12,959 nt of DNA from Thermoplasmata archaeon. Lineage in GTDB: Archaea > Thermoplasmatota > Thermoplasmata > Lutacidiplasmatales > UBA184. The DNA lies in assembly GCA_030038885.1 (NCBI GenBank), contig JASHQY010000135.1, forward strand, positions 1-12,959, written 5' to 3'. Made by a program: the position numbers and the translations under genes. The notes below the pieces were generated by a model. That model was given only the letters and a program-made list of their open reading frames with translations. It was not told the origin of the DNA and made no database searches. Below, piece by piece: positions 1-7,473 of this stretch. Numbering within the stretch: the first letter of the stretch is position 1; each line of letters starts with the position of its first letter.

Positions 1-1
1 C

Positions 2-106
2 GCGTCGTCCGGAGAGTCACGTCGGGCGGCGTCGCTCCGGGAGCAGGCGCTCGAGTTCCGGTCCAAGGTCGGAGCACCGGCGCCCCCGCTCCCGGGCGTC
101 GGCTGA
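2..106 (+). CDS. C-terminal end of an unidentified protein (5' end outside window)
   Basis: The second forward frame is open from the left edge and ends in a TGA at 104-106. It gives about 34 residues: a charged, helix-friendly stretch (SLREQALEFRSKVG) followed by a short Pro/Ala tail. The helix-plus-flexible-tail look resembles the end of a coiled-coil signalling protein such as a chemotaxis receptor, but that is only a resemblance. Other frames here are also open because the DNA is GC-rich, so coding status is uncertain. The upstream sequence would settle it. Confidence 0.3.
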   Translation, partial: ASSGESRRAASLREQALEFRSKVGAPAPPLPGVG

Positions 107-497
107 GCCCCGGCGAGGACCCGCCGGCGACCCCGGTTGTGCGAGCGGCGCGTACCGTTCCACGCGGCGAGGGCCAGAATCGTGCCCGGGTCCCGTCGTC
201 CGGCCCGTTGGACACCGAGCCCTCCGCTCGTGCGCGGGGGCTGCACGACCCTCTCGCGGTGCGGCCGGTGTCCGGGGCCTCGACGCGCGTCGGCGCTGGA
301 TGGCGCGAAGCGGTTGGTCCTCCCCCTCCGCACGACGTGACTCACCCGAGCCACGATGGCCGGTATCGAGGCTCAAGTTCCGCTGCATCGCGGCCGGGCT
401 CCTAGCACGCTAATCTGCCAAGGCTCGCAGAGTCCCCGGGGGAGGCGCGTGCGTAGAGGGGGGAGACCCCTCGCGAGGCCTGTACTAGGTGGAGGGA
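107..497. other. Intergenic stretch without recognisable gene
   Basis: About 390 bases lie between the left-edge fragment and the small minus-strand membrane protein gene. Open frames exist on both strands, but their translations are runs of Arg, Gly, Pro, Ser and Ala typical of random GC-rich sequence and carry no motif. A 10-base palindrome (CCTCGCGAGG, 471-480) lies just downstream of the stop of the 498-743 gene. I see no T-rich terminator or TATA box. Confidence 0.5.
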
Positions 498-743
498 TCA
501 GGCACCACCTCCAAACTGTCGCAGGAACGCGTGGTGGTAGTAGGCGACCGTTCCCCCTAGCAAGATCAGCATGCCTCCGGCGGTACTGGCGATATCGAGC
601 GCCAACCCACTCCCATAGGACGCGGCGTGGCTCCCCATCGAAGAGATCTCGAGGCTGACGGCGAGGGCGACTACCAGCAGGACGACGCCCACCACGACCA
701 GTACGAGGCTCCGACGGTAGTCCCATCGTGCAGCGGAAAGCAT
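498..743 (-). CDS. Small two-helix membrane protein, function unknown
   Basis: This encodes 81 residues from an ATG at 743. The sequence shows a short basic N-terminus (RWDYRR), a strongly hydrophobic helix at about residues 12-31 (rich in Val and Leu), a polar linker of about 14 residues, and a second hydrophobic helix at about 46-68 ending in a His/Arg-containing tail. A two-pass membrane protein is the only safe call, and no family is recognised. Upstream in-frame starts at 779 (ATG) and 791 (GTG) are possible. The segment before 743 is Gly/Ala/Pro-rich, and a purine-rich GGAGG touches the ATG too closely to be a clear ribosome binding site. It lies 200 bases downstream of the metallopeptidase-like gene on the same strand, so co-transcription is possible but not shown. 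Confidence 0.55.
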   Translation of the reverse strand: MLSAARWDYRRSLVLVVVGVVLLVVALAVSLEISSMGSHAASYGSGLALDIASTAGGMLILLGGTVAYYHHAFLRQFGGGA

Positions 744-943
744 GCCTCCTTCAGGCGCCGTGGCCCCCTGAGCCGGCATCCCTCCCACCACGGCACTCCG
801 CCACGTTCAAGGTTTCCACCGGTGGTCGGGCCCCGGGTCGAGGCGGGGCCCGCCACAGGGCGTGGACTGCGTTCGCTTCCCCGCGCGTCGGCTCCCGCAC
901 GGGGTATCGCGGGGTCCTCTACGTCTCGGCGGGATCCGGGCCC

Positions 944-1843
944 TCACGCAGCGCGCGCGAATCGTCGCAGCATGACCGGGACTCTCCGGGAGAAGTCACG
1001 CTCGGGGAGCTGCGCCACGGACTTCAGCGACGTCGCGTCCGCCCACTCTCGGACGACCTCCTGTCCAAGAAAGTACCCGCACTCGACCTGTCCCCGGAGG
1101 TCATACCAGGAGCCGAAGAACGCTCGTACGGAGCGTCTCGCCCGGACGTCTCGAAGGAACTTGGCCGCCAGCCAGGACCGATGCGTCGTGCACCACTCGA
1201 GCCAGCCGGACCGTCCGGTGCGGCCGGCGAACGATCGCGGGTCATCGATCCGGCGCTCGCACTCGGTGGCGAAGCCCTCGACGTACAGCTGCCAGTAGGG
1301 TCCGCCCCGGGCGGCAATTCCACGCATTCGCGCCGCCCTTCGCCACGCGTCGTGGACCAAGTGGGCGACCTCGTGGGAGACCGCGCCCGGCGCCCCCGCG
1401 CGGTACCCGGTCGCGAGTTCGGCCGCGTTCTCCAAGCCGAACAGGCACGCAGGCCGTCCTCCGAGGCGGGTGGCCCAGCCCGCGCCGACCCCGATCCCGA
1501 CGTAGATCACGAACCGCACCGGGAAGTCCGGCTTCAGTATCCGGCAGGTCCGGGACCAGGAATCCGGGAGCGTCCTCAACAAGTTCCGGTGGAGCCGGCG
1601 CATCCGGGGCAACCGCTCCGCGAGGTACGGAAAGATGCGGCGCCTCGCGATTTGCTTCCAGTCGACTCCGGCCTCCGAGTAGTTCTTCTTCTGCGCAGTG
1701 AGGAGTTCCGGCCAACGGGCCATGTATTCGTGTTCCCAGCGATCGATCTGGGCCGAGCGAGGTAGGTGCCGCGCTCCGCGCCAGAACCTCTCGAAGTCCG
1801 GAAACGTGTCGATAAGCTCCGGCCGCGACATGGCCCCGGTCAT
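944..1843 (-). CDS. HExxH zinc metallopeptidase-like protein (DUF2268-like)
   Basis: This encodes 299 residues from an ATG at 1843. A second in-frame ATG at 1831 gives 295 residues and cannot be excluded. The zincin signature HEVAH is at about residues 157-161. A downstream glutamate in YVEGFATE (about 189) is placed like the third zinc ligand of 'gluzincins'. Near the C-terminus, YFLGQEVVREW resembles the GYxLGxxVV segment that follows the active site in DUF2268-type predicted Zn-dependent proteases. No signal peptide or clear membrane helix is visible, so a cytosolic location is likely. The hydrophobic stretch at about 110-122 is probably a core strand and helix. The frame is open 59 codons upstream of 1843, but that part is not protein-like in composition. 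Family-level substrate is unknown. The zinc site is well supported and peptidase activity is inferred. Confidence 0.83.
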   Translation of the reverse strand: MTGAMSRPELIDTFPDFERFWRGARHLPRSAQIDRWEHEYMARWPELLTAQKKNYSEAGVDWKQIARRRIFPYLAERLPRMRRLHRNLLRTLPDSWSRTCRILKPDFPVRFVIYVGIGVGAGWATRLGGRPACLFGLENAAELATGYRAGAPGAVSHEVAHLVHDAWRRAARMRGIAARGGPYWQLYVEGFATECERRIDDPRSFAGRTGRSGWLEWCTTHRSWLAAKFLRDVRARRSVRAFFGSWYDLRGQVECGYFLGQEVVREWADATSLKSVAQLPERDFSRRVPVMLRRFARAA

Positions 1844-2164
1844 CGGCCTGCCCCCGTACGACTGCCTCGCCGTGCGAGTCGGCAAGATTCGCGCGGAGCC
1901 CCGCGGCGACCGGCGGGGTGCGGTGGGGTCTCGGCAGGGCACGATCGTGGCGTAAAGATCCCGCTCTGGTCCCAGGGGATGAAGAGGATGGCTATCCTCT
2001 CGAAGCGGACCCCGACCCACCGTTCTTCGGCACGGGAGTGACGATCTCGGGGCGGGCGTGACGGAATCCGGCCATCGGTTCCGCGTGCACCGCGTCGGTC
2101 GGATCGGAGACTTCCGCGCGCGGACGCGCCTCCGGTGCTCTCGACCTCGCGGACCGACGGCTCG
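1844..2164. other. Intergenic spacer between metallopeptidase and surface protein genes
   Basis: This spacer of about 320 bases separates two minus-strand genes. It holds a perfect 7-bp hairpin (1983-2000, listed separately) and no convincing TATA box. The open frames crossing it have non-protein-like composition. I see no RNA gene. Confidence 0.5.
1983..2000. other. Perfect 7-bp hairpin with 4-base loop
   Basis: AGAGGAT-GGCT-ATCCTCT forms a perfect inverted repeat. It lies about 140 bases upstream of the metallopeptidase start and about 165 bases after the stop of the surface protein gene, both on the minus strand. It could be part of a 3' processing or termination signal or an operator. 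No T-run follows on the minus strand, so a classical terminator is not supported. Confidence 0.45.
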
Positions 2165-5100
2165 CTAGACGCGCGCACGTATCCACCCGGTCAGAGCGCA
2201 GTAGCGCCGGTGGACCCACTGTCCGGTAGCCACGAGGCGGACGCGAGTCCCCTCCGCGAGGTGCTGGAGCGTCGAAGGGAGGCCGAGACGCGCTCCGGAA
2301 GTCCGGTTCTTCCACGCCGACGGCGGCGTTGCCGCTTCGGCCGCGCGCACGCCGTCCGGTTTCTCGGGCGGACCGGGGGGACGCCACCGCAACGCGCGCC
2401 ACTCGGCCGCGAAGAAGGCGGCGATCAGCGCCGGGGCCCTCCGCAGGAGGTCGATCGTGCCGTCATAGGCCTCCGCGCCCAGCGTGCGGGAGGCGAACGG
2501 CGCCGACGGGCGGCGCGCGGAGAGGAACGTGCCCACCACGATGGCTCCTCCGACGGCGAGCCCGGCAAGCACGAGCACGATCGTCTGCCAGAACCAGGCG
2601 CCGACGTGGCCGAACCCCGCTCCCGACGAGGGCGATCCGGGCGTTGCCGCGGGCAGGTTCGTGAAGTTCACCGGGTGGCTCTGCGTGGTGTTCGAGACGA
2701 CGAGCACCCCGACAGGCTCGCTCGCGTTCAGGGAGGAGCTCGTGCCGACCGTGAACTGGTAGGTCCCGTTCTGCAGCTCGAAGTTGATCGTCGTGCCGGT
2801 CGAGGTGAGGAGCTCGGTCTGGGGCCCTGTCACCGACACCCACCACGTCGCACTGGTGGGGAGCCCCTGCTCGGTGAACTGCACCCAATTCCCGGCGCTC
2901 GAGTTGTTGGCGCCCAGGGGCGTGGGGGTCACATCCACGAGGAGCTGCACGACGCCGGCGCCGAGGATCGCTTGGGTGTAACTGTTCAGCGAGTAGTTCG
3001 CTCCGACCAGCGTGACGTTGGTGATCGTCGTTCCCGCGGGAAGGCCGTAGTAGGTGGCGTTCCCGGAGCCGTTGGTGGGACCCAGGGTCACCGAGCCGAC
3101 CTGCGACAGCGCTGCATAGTCGACCTCCGCCACGACGTCCGGGGCGACGTCACCGAGCGGCGTGGACGTCGTCAGCTCCAGCGTGGTCGTGTTGGCCGTC
3201 TGATTCCCTCCCCCGTTGCCTGCGACCGTGGTCGCCAGCGCGCAGTTGGAGGCCGGCCCGGATCCGGCCGAGTTCGCCGCCTCGACCGTGAAGCTGTAGG
3301 TCGTCGCGCTGAGGAGCCCGCCACTCGCGTAGCTGTCCTCGACGAACCCGAGGTCCAGGACCACGGCGGCGCCCGTGCATCCGAAGTCCGAGTAGGTGTC
3401 CACGTAGTCGTCGCTGACGACCCCCACGGGGTTCGTCCACACGAGATCGATCGAGCTCGAGTTGACGGCCGTCGCGGAGAGGTTCGTCGGCGCCGTGGGC
3501 GGTGTGGGCTCGCCGGTCGTCGCGCTCGCGCAGACCGACCACGCGCCTTCCCCGACCACGTTCGCCGCGGCCACCTCGTAACTGTAGGTCGCGCCGGCCG
3601 AGAGATTGCCGATCACGTAGGACGACACGACGGACCCCACGTCCAGGCCCGTCGGAGTTCCCGAGCAGTTCGAACCCGCGTACTGGTCGAGGTAATCGTC
3701 GATCACGGGTCCGCTCGGGTTGGTCCACGTCAGCTGGATCGCCGACAGGTTCGCGGGCGCGGCGACCACGTTCGTCGGAGGCCCGGGCGGGCCCGACGGC
3801 GCGGTCGTGCCGGTCGCCGTCGCCGAGGCGGAGGACGTGCCGACCGAGCTCGCGGCCTCGACGTAGGCACAGTACTCGGTGTTGGCGGCGAGCGATCCGA
3901 GTACGAGGGAGTCGGCGACCGCCCCGAGGTCGACCTCCGTCGGCGACGAGCAGGTCGCGCCGGCCTGCCAGAAGAAGAGGTCGTCGGTGAGCGTCCCGCC
4001 CGGATTCGTCCAGGTCCACGTCAGGGAGGAGTTCGTCGCCGCCGTGGCCGCGAGCCCCGTGGGAGCGGAAGGGGCGGCGGGATACTCGGTGACGACGACT
4101 CCGTACACGCCAGTGTCGCCGGACACCCCGACAAAGATCGCTTCGAGGGACTCGCCGGCGGTGATGAGCACGGGTTCGTCCCAGACCGTCTCCGTTCCCG
4201 CCGGATCGGTGACGCACGTCTGGCTCGCGGAGTAGCCGCCGCAGGCGTCCTCGGTGATGCCGGTGCCGCGCACCGTCCAGTCGTCGATCAACGTGAGGAC
4301 CTTCCCCGTCGGCTCCTCGAGGATCTCGGCGGAGCGAACGGGTCCCGGGTCGCTGCTGAGATCGATCGTCGAGACCGCGATCTCCGCTCGATAGTAGTGA
4401 CCGGAGGGCGGCCCCGGTATCGTGACGATCTTGGGGGTGGCGCTCAACGGCTCGATCGGGTTGGACCAGTGGTAGAACGCAAACGAGGGGAAGTCGCCGA
4501 CCTCCGGGTCGAACACGAGGTAGTACGTGGAGGAGACGTGCTCGGAGAGGTCCGCTCCGAAGCTGATGAACATGTCGTGATTGAGGTGGATCGTCTGCTC
4601 GAAGTGCGTGTAGATCGCTACCCCCGCCGGGGCGCTCGACGTGTAGCCCCCTTCGCCCACCACGGTCCCGTCCTGGCCGGGGTCCATCACGTCGTTCGCG
4701 ATCCCGTCGACGTTCGGACCGTAGATGCCGGTGCACGCGGACGGCGCCGGCGAGACGTCCGCTCCCGTGCAGGTCGAGTCGTAGAGGTACGAGTTCTGGG
4801 AGCCGCCGACCGGGCTGCTGGCGGTGATCGTGATCTTCGCGCTGACCAGATCCCACACCGTGCCGTTCGCGGGCGCGGGAACGTCCAGGGTCTGAGTGCC
4901 GCCGTTTCCCGCGACCGTCCCGTTGTAGTACAGGTAGGACGAGGACGCCGGGGTGGTGGCCGCGAGCTGGGGCTGCGCGGCCGCGTGGGAGGAGGTCGCG
5001 CCGGGCGTCGCCCCGCCGGCCAAGAGGAGCGCCAGGAGCGCGAGCGCGACGAGGAGAAGTCCGATTCGCGGCGCGCGCCCTCGGGCCCGGAACAGGGTCT

Positions 5101-5227
5101 GACCCACGTGGGAAAGGGTCGTCCAGCCAGTGAGAAGTAGAGGAGGAGTGCCCGGGCGTCGAATGAGTTGATTAGGCCCTCGAGGAGGCACGCGGGCGAG
5201 TAACGATACGCACTTGGCTGACTCCAT
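2165..5227 (-). CDS. Large membrane-anchored surface protein with three fibronectin type III-like repeats
   Basis: This encodes 1020 residues. After a basic N-terminal segment comes a signal or anchor helix at about 55-72 (RIGLLLVALALLALLLAGG). An unassigned Gly/Ser/Thr-rich N-terminal region follows (about 95-384), then three related fibronectin type III-like repeats at about 386-475, 480-573 and 577-668. Each repeat has the pattern 'PTNLSA...W.WTNP....DDY' and a Cys pair. A domain starting FTEQGLPTSATWWVSV (784-799) is a type common in Thermoplasmata surface proteins. A single C-terminal transmembrane helix (about 876-902) is followed by Arg-Arg and a basic tail of about 115 residues. Expected topology: most of the protein outside, tail inside. 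Many NxS/T sequons suggest N-glycosylation. The ATG at 5227 fits the TATA-like element at 5263-5272. A later start (GTG at 5104) would give a shorter, more typical signal peptide. A role in adhesion or the cell envelope is inferred. Confidence 0.88.
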   Translation of the reverse strand: MESAKCVSLLARVPPRGPNQLIRRPGTPPLLLTGWTTLSHVGQTLFRARGRAPRIGLLLVALALLALLLAGGATPGATSSHAAAQPQLAATTPASSSYLYYNGTVAGNGGTQTLDVPAPANGTVWDLVSAKITITASSPVGGSQNSYLYDSTCTGADVSPAPSACTGIYGPNVDGIANDVMDPGQDGTVVGEGGYTSSAPAGVAIYTHFEQTIHLNHDMFISFGADLSEHVSSTYYLVFDPEVGDFPSFAFYHWSNPIEPLSATPKIVTIPGPPSGHYYRAEIAVSTIDLSSDPGPVRSAEILEEPTGKVLTLIDDWTVRGTGITEDACGGYSASQTCVTDPAGTETVWDEPVLITAGESLEAIFVGVSGDTGVYGVVVTEYPAAPSAPTGLAATAATNSSLTWTWTNPGGTLTDDLFFWQAGATCSSPTEVDLGAVADSLVLGSLAANTEYCAYVEAASSVGTSSASATATGTTAPSGPPGPPTNVVAAPANLSAIQLTWTNPSGPVIDDYLDQYAGSNCSGTPTGLDVGSVVSSYVIGNLSAGATYSYEVAAANVVGEGAWSVCASATTGEPTPPTAPTNLSATAVNSSSIDLVWTNPVGVVSDDYVDTYSDFGCTGAAVVLDLGFVEDSYASGGLLSATTYSFTVEAANSAGSGPASNCALATTVAGNGGGNQTANTTTLELTTSTPLGDVAPDVVAEVDYAALSQVGSVTLGPTNGSGNATYYGLPAGTTITNVTLVGANYSLNSYTQAILGAGVVQLLVDVTPTPLGANNSSAGNWVQFTEQGLPTSATWWVSVTGPQTELLTSTGTTINFELQNGTYQFTVGTSSSLNASEPVGVLVVSNTTQSHPVNFTNLPAATPGSPSSGAGFGHVGAWFWQTIVLVLAGLAVGGAIVVGTFLSARRPSAPFASRTLGAEAYDGTIDLLRRAPALIAAFFAAEWRALRWRPPGPPEKPDGVRAAEAATPPSAWKNRTSGARLGLPSTLQHLAEGTRVRLVATGQWVHRRYCALTGWIRARV

Positions 5228-5262
5228 GACCGTCAGGAATTTTCCAACCCTCGCGCCCGCAT

Positions 5263-5272
5263 CCTATTTTAT
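5263..5272 (-). promoter_or_regulatory. TATA-box-like element for the surface protein gene
   Basis: Read on the minus strand this is CATAAAATAGG, in otherwise GC-rich DNA. Its centre is about 40 bases upstream of the ATG at 5227, which predicts a short leader of about 15 bases. The position supports that ATG as the start. It is inferred from archaeal promoter geometry only. Confidence 0.55.
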
Positions 5273-5286
5273 GCCTTGTCCAAGGC
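5273..5286. promoter_or_regulatory. Palindrome next to TATA element (possible operator)
   Basis: GCCTTG-TC-CAAGGC is a perfect 6-bp inverted repeat with a 2-base centre. It lies immediately upstream of, and abutting, the minus-strand TATA-like element, where the BRE normally sits. A dimeric regulator bound here could affect TFB access. The symmetry is seen directly and the regulatory role is a guess. Confidence 0.4.
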
Positions 5287-5348
5287 GTGGTTTCCGTGCA
5301 CGACGAACGTTGAACGTCCGCTCCGGGCCGACCGACACTTTGTCCCTG

Positions 5349-5362
5349 ATTTATGCCCTTGG
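5349..5362 (-). promoter_or_regulatory. Second minus-strand TATA-like element (near-copy of the first)
   Basis: On the minus strand this reads CCAAGGGCATAAAT, close to CAAGGCATAAAAT at 5266-5278. The two copies lie about 84 bases apart in the same orientation. It may be an upstream alternative promoter for the surface protein gene or a duplicated regulator site. No open frame that needs its own promoter begins between them. Confidence 0.35.
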
Positions 5363-5600
5363 TTGGAATCGCTCCGCGGGCGACTCGGTCACTCGAATGG
5401 TCAGGGACCGGACATCGGGTCGGAGGTTCAGCCTTGGAGGCGCCCGGCTCGTTCGCCGACGTCCGGATCCACGGGTCTGGAATACGCTCGCTCGAGGTTG
5501 AACCGGTGATCTTCTCGATGGTGCGCCCGACTCCGGCGGGCCTTTCTCGGGGGTCTCGTGATGCCTCGAGGAAGGCGGCACCGCGCAGTTCGGGAGAATC

Positions 5601-5610
5601 TATATCATAT
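5601..5610 (+). promoter_or_regulatory. TATA box for the AbiE-like operon
   Basis: TATATCATAT is preceded by a purine-rich GGGAGAATC that could serve as BRE. It lies 27-36 bases before the ATG at 5637, so transcription should begin within a few bases of the start codon, giving a leaderless or nearly leaderless mRNA. No Shine-Dalgarno sequence is present before the ATG, which agrees with this. Confidence 0.65.
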
Positions 5611-5636
5611 CGGGACGAATTCCGTCCGATTGCGAT

Positions 5637-6281
5637 ATGGCCCCTGATGCCTCCAGCCCCACACTGTGGGAAGTCGCAGTCCGAGAGGGACGGGAGGTGA
5701 TCACCTTCGGGGCGATCGCGGAGATGGCCCGTCGGATTCGGGCGCGACCCGAGTACGCGCTTCGGCACTTGCGCCGCGAGGGGTACTTGCTCCCTCTGTT
5801 CCGGGGTTCATACTATGTGCGTTCCCCTGAGGAAGTTCGGTTGAACACAGAGCGCCACGACGCGTTGGAGCTCTTTGCGCTCGCGGCCCGGGTCAAGGGG
5901 ATCGGTCCATGGTACTACGGTCTCGAGACGGCGCTCCGCCTCAACGACCTTACCCACGAAAACAGGGGGAAGGAGTCGGTCGTCAGTGGTTCGTTCTACC
6001 GCATCCGTGGAGTACGAATTGGTCGGCGGAGGTTTGTCATCCACAAATGGGATCCGAAACTCCTTCGGTTCGGGCTCGCCCGGCGAGGAAGTTATCGCTT
6101 TAGCGATCCGGAGAAGACGGTACTGGATCTGGCATACCTGGACTTTTGGAGGATTGCTAAGGGACACGCGCCCACTCGGACGTGGGTCGAGCATTGGTCG
6201 TCGGTGGACCATGCCAAGGCCCGTCGATACCTCGCGAGATACCCGACGGGGGTCCGCGAGATGGTCGAGGAGACGCTGTGA
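5637..6281 (+). CDS. AbiEi-type antitoxin / transcriptional regulator
   Basis: This encodes 214 residues. A winged helix-turn-helix lies at about residues 20-62 (ITFGAIAEMARRI... ending FRGSYYV). The AbiEi effector-type domain follows, with the diagnostic block SDPEKTVLDLAYL at about 156-168. In known type IV AbiE systems this protein represses its own operon and neutralises the AbiEii nucleotidyltransferase without stable binding. Here it is the first gene of a two-gene unit, and its TGA overlaps the GTG of the next gene. The TATA box at 5601-5610 just ahead supports this start. The sequence looks intact. The family call is strong, while the antitoxin role is inferred from family and context. 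Confidence 0.85.
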   Translation: MAPDASSPTLWEVAVREGREVITFGAIAEMARRIRARPEYALRHLRREGYLLPLFRGSYYVRSPEEVRLNTERHDALELFALAARVKGIGPWYYGLETALRLNDLTHENRGKESVVSGSFYRIRGVRIGRRRFVIHKWDPKLLRFGLARRGSYRFSDPEKTVLDLAYLDFWRIAKGHAPTRTWVEHWSSVDHAKARRYLARYPTGVREMVEETL

Positions 6282-7192
6282 AGCCCTTCGTTCCGATGCT
6301 CGCCCGGCACCTCGGAGTGAATGACCCAGAACTCTTAGAGAAGGACGTCCGACTGCACCGCCTACTCCGAGTCATTGTTCGGCATCCGAAGCTGGGGTCC
6401 CAGCTCGCCTTCAAGGGAGGAACTTGTCTGATCAAGTGCTACCTTGACTACCCCCGGTTCAGCAGCGATCTGGACTTCACTCGGATTCCAGTAGCCTCTG
6501 CCCAGGAGAGGAAACGAGGGACCCGGGAGTTCCGTCGGGAGGTCCGGCCGCTCCAGCGGGAGCTGGAGTCCTGCCTCCGTGACCAGGCGTTGGCGGAGGG
6601 ATACCTTCTCCGCCGAGACGACGCCGTGCGTTATGGACAGAGCAACCGAATGATGACCGTCAACCTTCGCTACGACTCCGGAACCGTCGGGAACGGGCTC
6701 GTGAAGGTTCAAGTCAACTTCGACGAGCCGTTGGTGTTCCCGACCGTTGTAACTGAAGCGAGGAGCCTGCTCCGGAAGGAGATCCCACCGGAACTTCGAC
6801 TCTTCGAGGGCGATCCGGTGGCGGATTACGCAGCGCCGATTCGGCTGTGCGCGTATGATCCTCGTGAAATCCTGGCGGAGAAGTGCCGAGCCATCCTCAC
6901 CCGAACCGCTGCGAAGAGCAGGGATCTCGTGGATCTCTTTCTGCTCGAAACCCAGCGAGGTCTTCGAGTGGAGGCCCACCGATCGGCGATTATCGAGAAG
7001 ACGCGCCATGCGGTGGTCGCCGTGTCTCGGTATCGCGAGCAGGCCGAATCCTTCGGTGAGAAGGAGCCGTTGCTACTGGACGAGGAGGTTCAGCCGATGC
7101 TTCTCAAGCCGATTGACCCGCGAGCCTTTCGCTCCTATCGTCGGCGACTGGTGCCGTTCTTGGAAGGACTCCTGCCCGCGATCCTCGACTGA
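6278..7192 (+). CDS. AbiEii-type nucleotidyltransferase toxin
   Basis: This encodes 304 residues from a GTG that overlaps the AbiEi stop (GTGA, 6278-6281). An ATG at 6296 is an alternative. The nucleotidyltransferase core is visible: LAFKGGTCLIK (GG at 47-48), then SSDLDF (DLDF at 64-67) as the metal-binding acidic pair. A VKVQVNFDEPL strand (about 142-152) carries a likely third acidic position. The family's helical motif EKCRAILTR...AKSRDLVDLF (about 201-221; K202, R215, D216) is also present. Known members transfer nucleotides to target RNAs such as tRNA and stop growth or block phage. Length and motif order match the family. The tight overlap with the AbiEi gene indicates translational coupling. 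There is no sign of decay. Confidence 0.87.
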   Translation: MKPFVPMLARHLGVNDPELLEKDVRLHRLLRVIVRHPKLGSQLAFKGGTCLIKCYLDYPRFSSDLDFTRIPVASAQERKRGTREFRREVRPLQRELESCLRDQALAEGYLLRRDDAVRYGQSNRMMTVNLRYDSGTVGNGLVKVQVNFDEPLVFPTVVTEARSLLRKEIPPELRLFEGDPVADYAAPIRLCAYDPREILAEKCRAILTRTAAKSRDLVDLFLLETQRGLRVEAHRSAIIEKTRHAVVAVSRYREQAESFGEKEPLLLDEEVQPMLLKPIDPRAFRSYRRRLVPFLEGLLPAILD

Positions 7193-7330
7193 GGCCCTCC
7201 GCGAGACCCCCCAGCTTTCGGGGATTCGAACACCGTACGCGTCTGCTGGCCGAGGACGGGAGCCGAATTGGGTGGGGGGGGGAACCGAACAGGGGAGACA
7301 AGAGGGCAATCCTCCATCCTTCGGACGAAT

Positions 7331-7404
7331 GGGCCCGGTCGGATTTGAACCGACGACCTCCCGGTTATCAGCCGGGTGCTCCAGCCAAACTAAGCTACGG
7401 GCCC
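7331..7404 (-). tRNA. tRNA-Ile (GAU)
   Basis: The minus strand folds into a complete 74-base cloverleaf. The acceptor stem is GGGCCCG/CGGGCCC, with a D arm that includes one G-T pair. The anticodon stem is CCCGG/CCGGG around the loop CTGATAA (anticodon GAT), and the T arm GTCGG/CCGAC encloses TTCAAAT. No CCA is encoded after the acceptor stem. A TATA-like sequence lies at the right distance upstream. The flanks (AbiE pair on one side, integrase remnant on the other) suggest that the tRNA marks an integration locus. Confidence 0.96.
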
Positions 7405-7425
7405 AATTTTGCTCCGCACTGTGTC

Positions 7426-7433
7426 TATGTATC
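7426..7433 (-). promoter_or_regulatory. TATA-like element for tRNA-Ile
   Basis: On the minus strand this reads GATACATAGA (about 7424-7433), 20-29 bases upstream of the mature tRNA 5' end at 7404. This is where an archaeal tRNA promoter TATA box would sit. The match is modest but lies in GC-rich surroundings. Confidence 0.45.
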
Positions 7434-7473
7434 ACCGCGACCTGTCGTTCTACGTTGACCGCGCTTCCCCCCC

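Larger units (their letters stand above)
5228..5636. other. Divergent promoter region between surface protein and AbiE operon
   Basis: This spacer of about 410 bases separates the minus-strand surface protein from the plus-strand AbiE-like pair. It is clearly more AT-rich in patches than its surroundings. It contains two minus-strand TATA-like elements in a repeated context, a palindrome next to the first of them, and a plus-strand TATA box at 5601-5610. Open frames inside it look random. Confidence 0.6.

Noticed and set aside
17..388. Minus-strand frame of 123 codons at the left edge
   Set aside because: It is an Arg/Gly/Pro/Ala-rich random-looking translation with no hydrophobic core or motif.
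728..1765. Plus-strand open frame of 345 codons
   Set aside because: It is antisense to the zinc metallopeptidase gene, whose HExxH motif and downstream Glu support the minus strand.
2135..5140. Long plus-strand open frame (about 1000 codons) opposite the surface protein
   Set aside because: It is the antisense shadow of the 2165-5227 gene: mostly Arg, Gly, Asp and Val with no domain, while the minus strand shows a signal helix, repeats and a membrane anchor.
5353..5700. Plus-strand frame overlapping the AbiE promoter and the AbiEi start
   Set aside because: No motif, and it runs through the TATA box at 5601-5610 and into AbiEi in another frame.
7274..7282. Run of nine G between the AbiEii gene and the tRNA
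   Set aside because: It is a homopolymer in a GC-rich spacer. It could be a phase-variable tract or an assembly weak point, but nothing nearby depends on its length.
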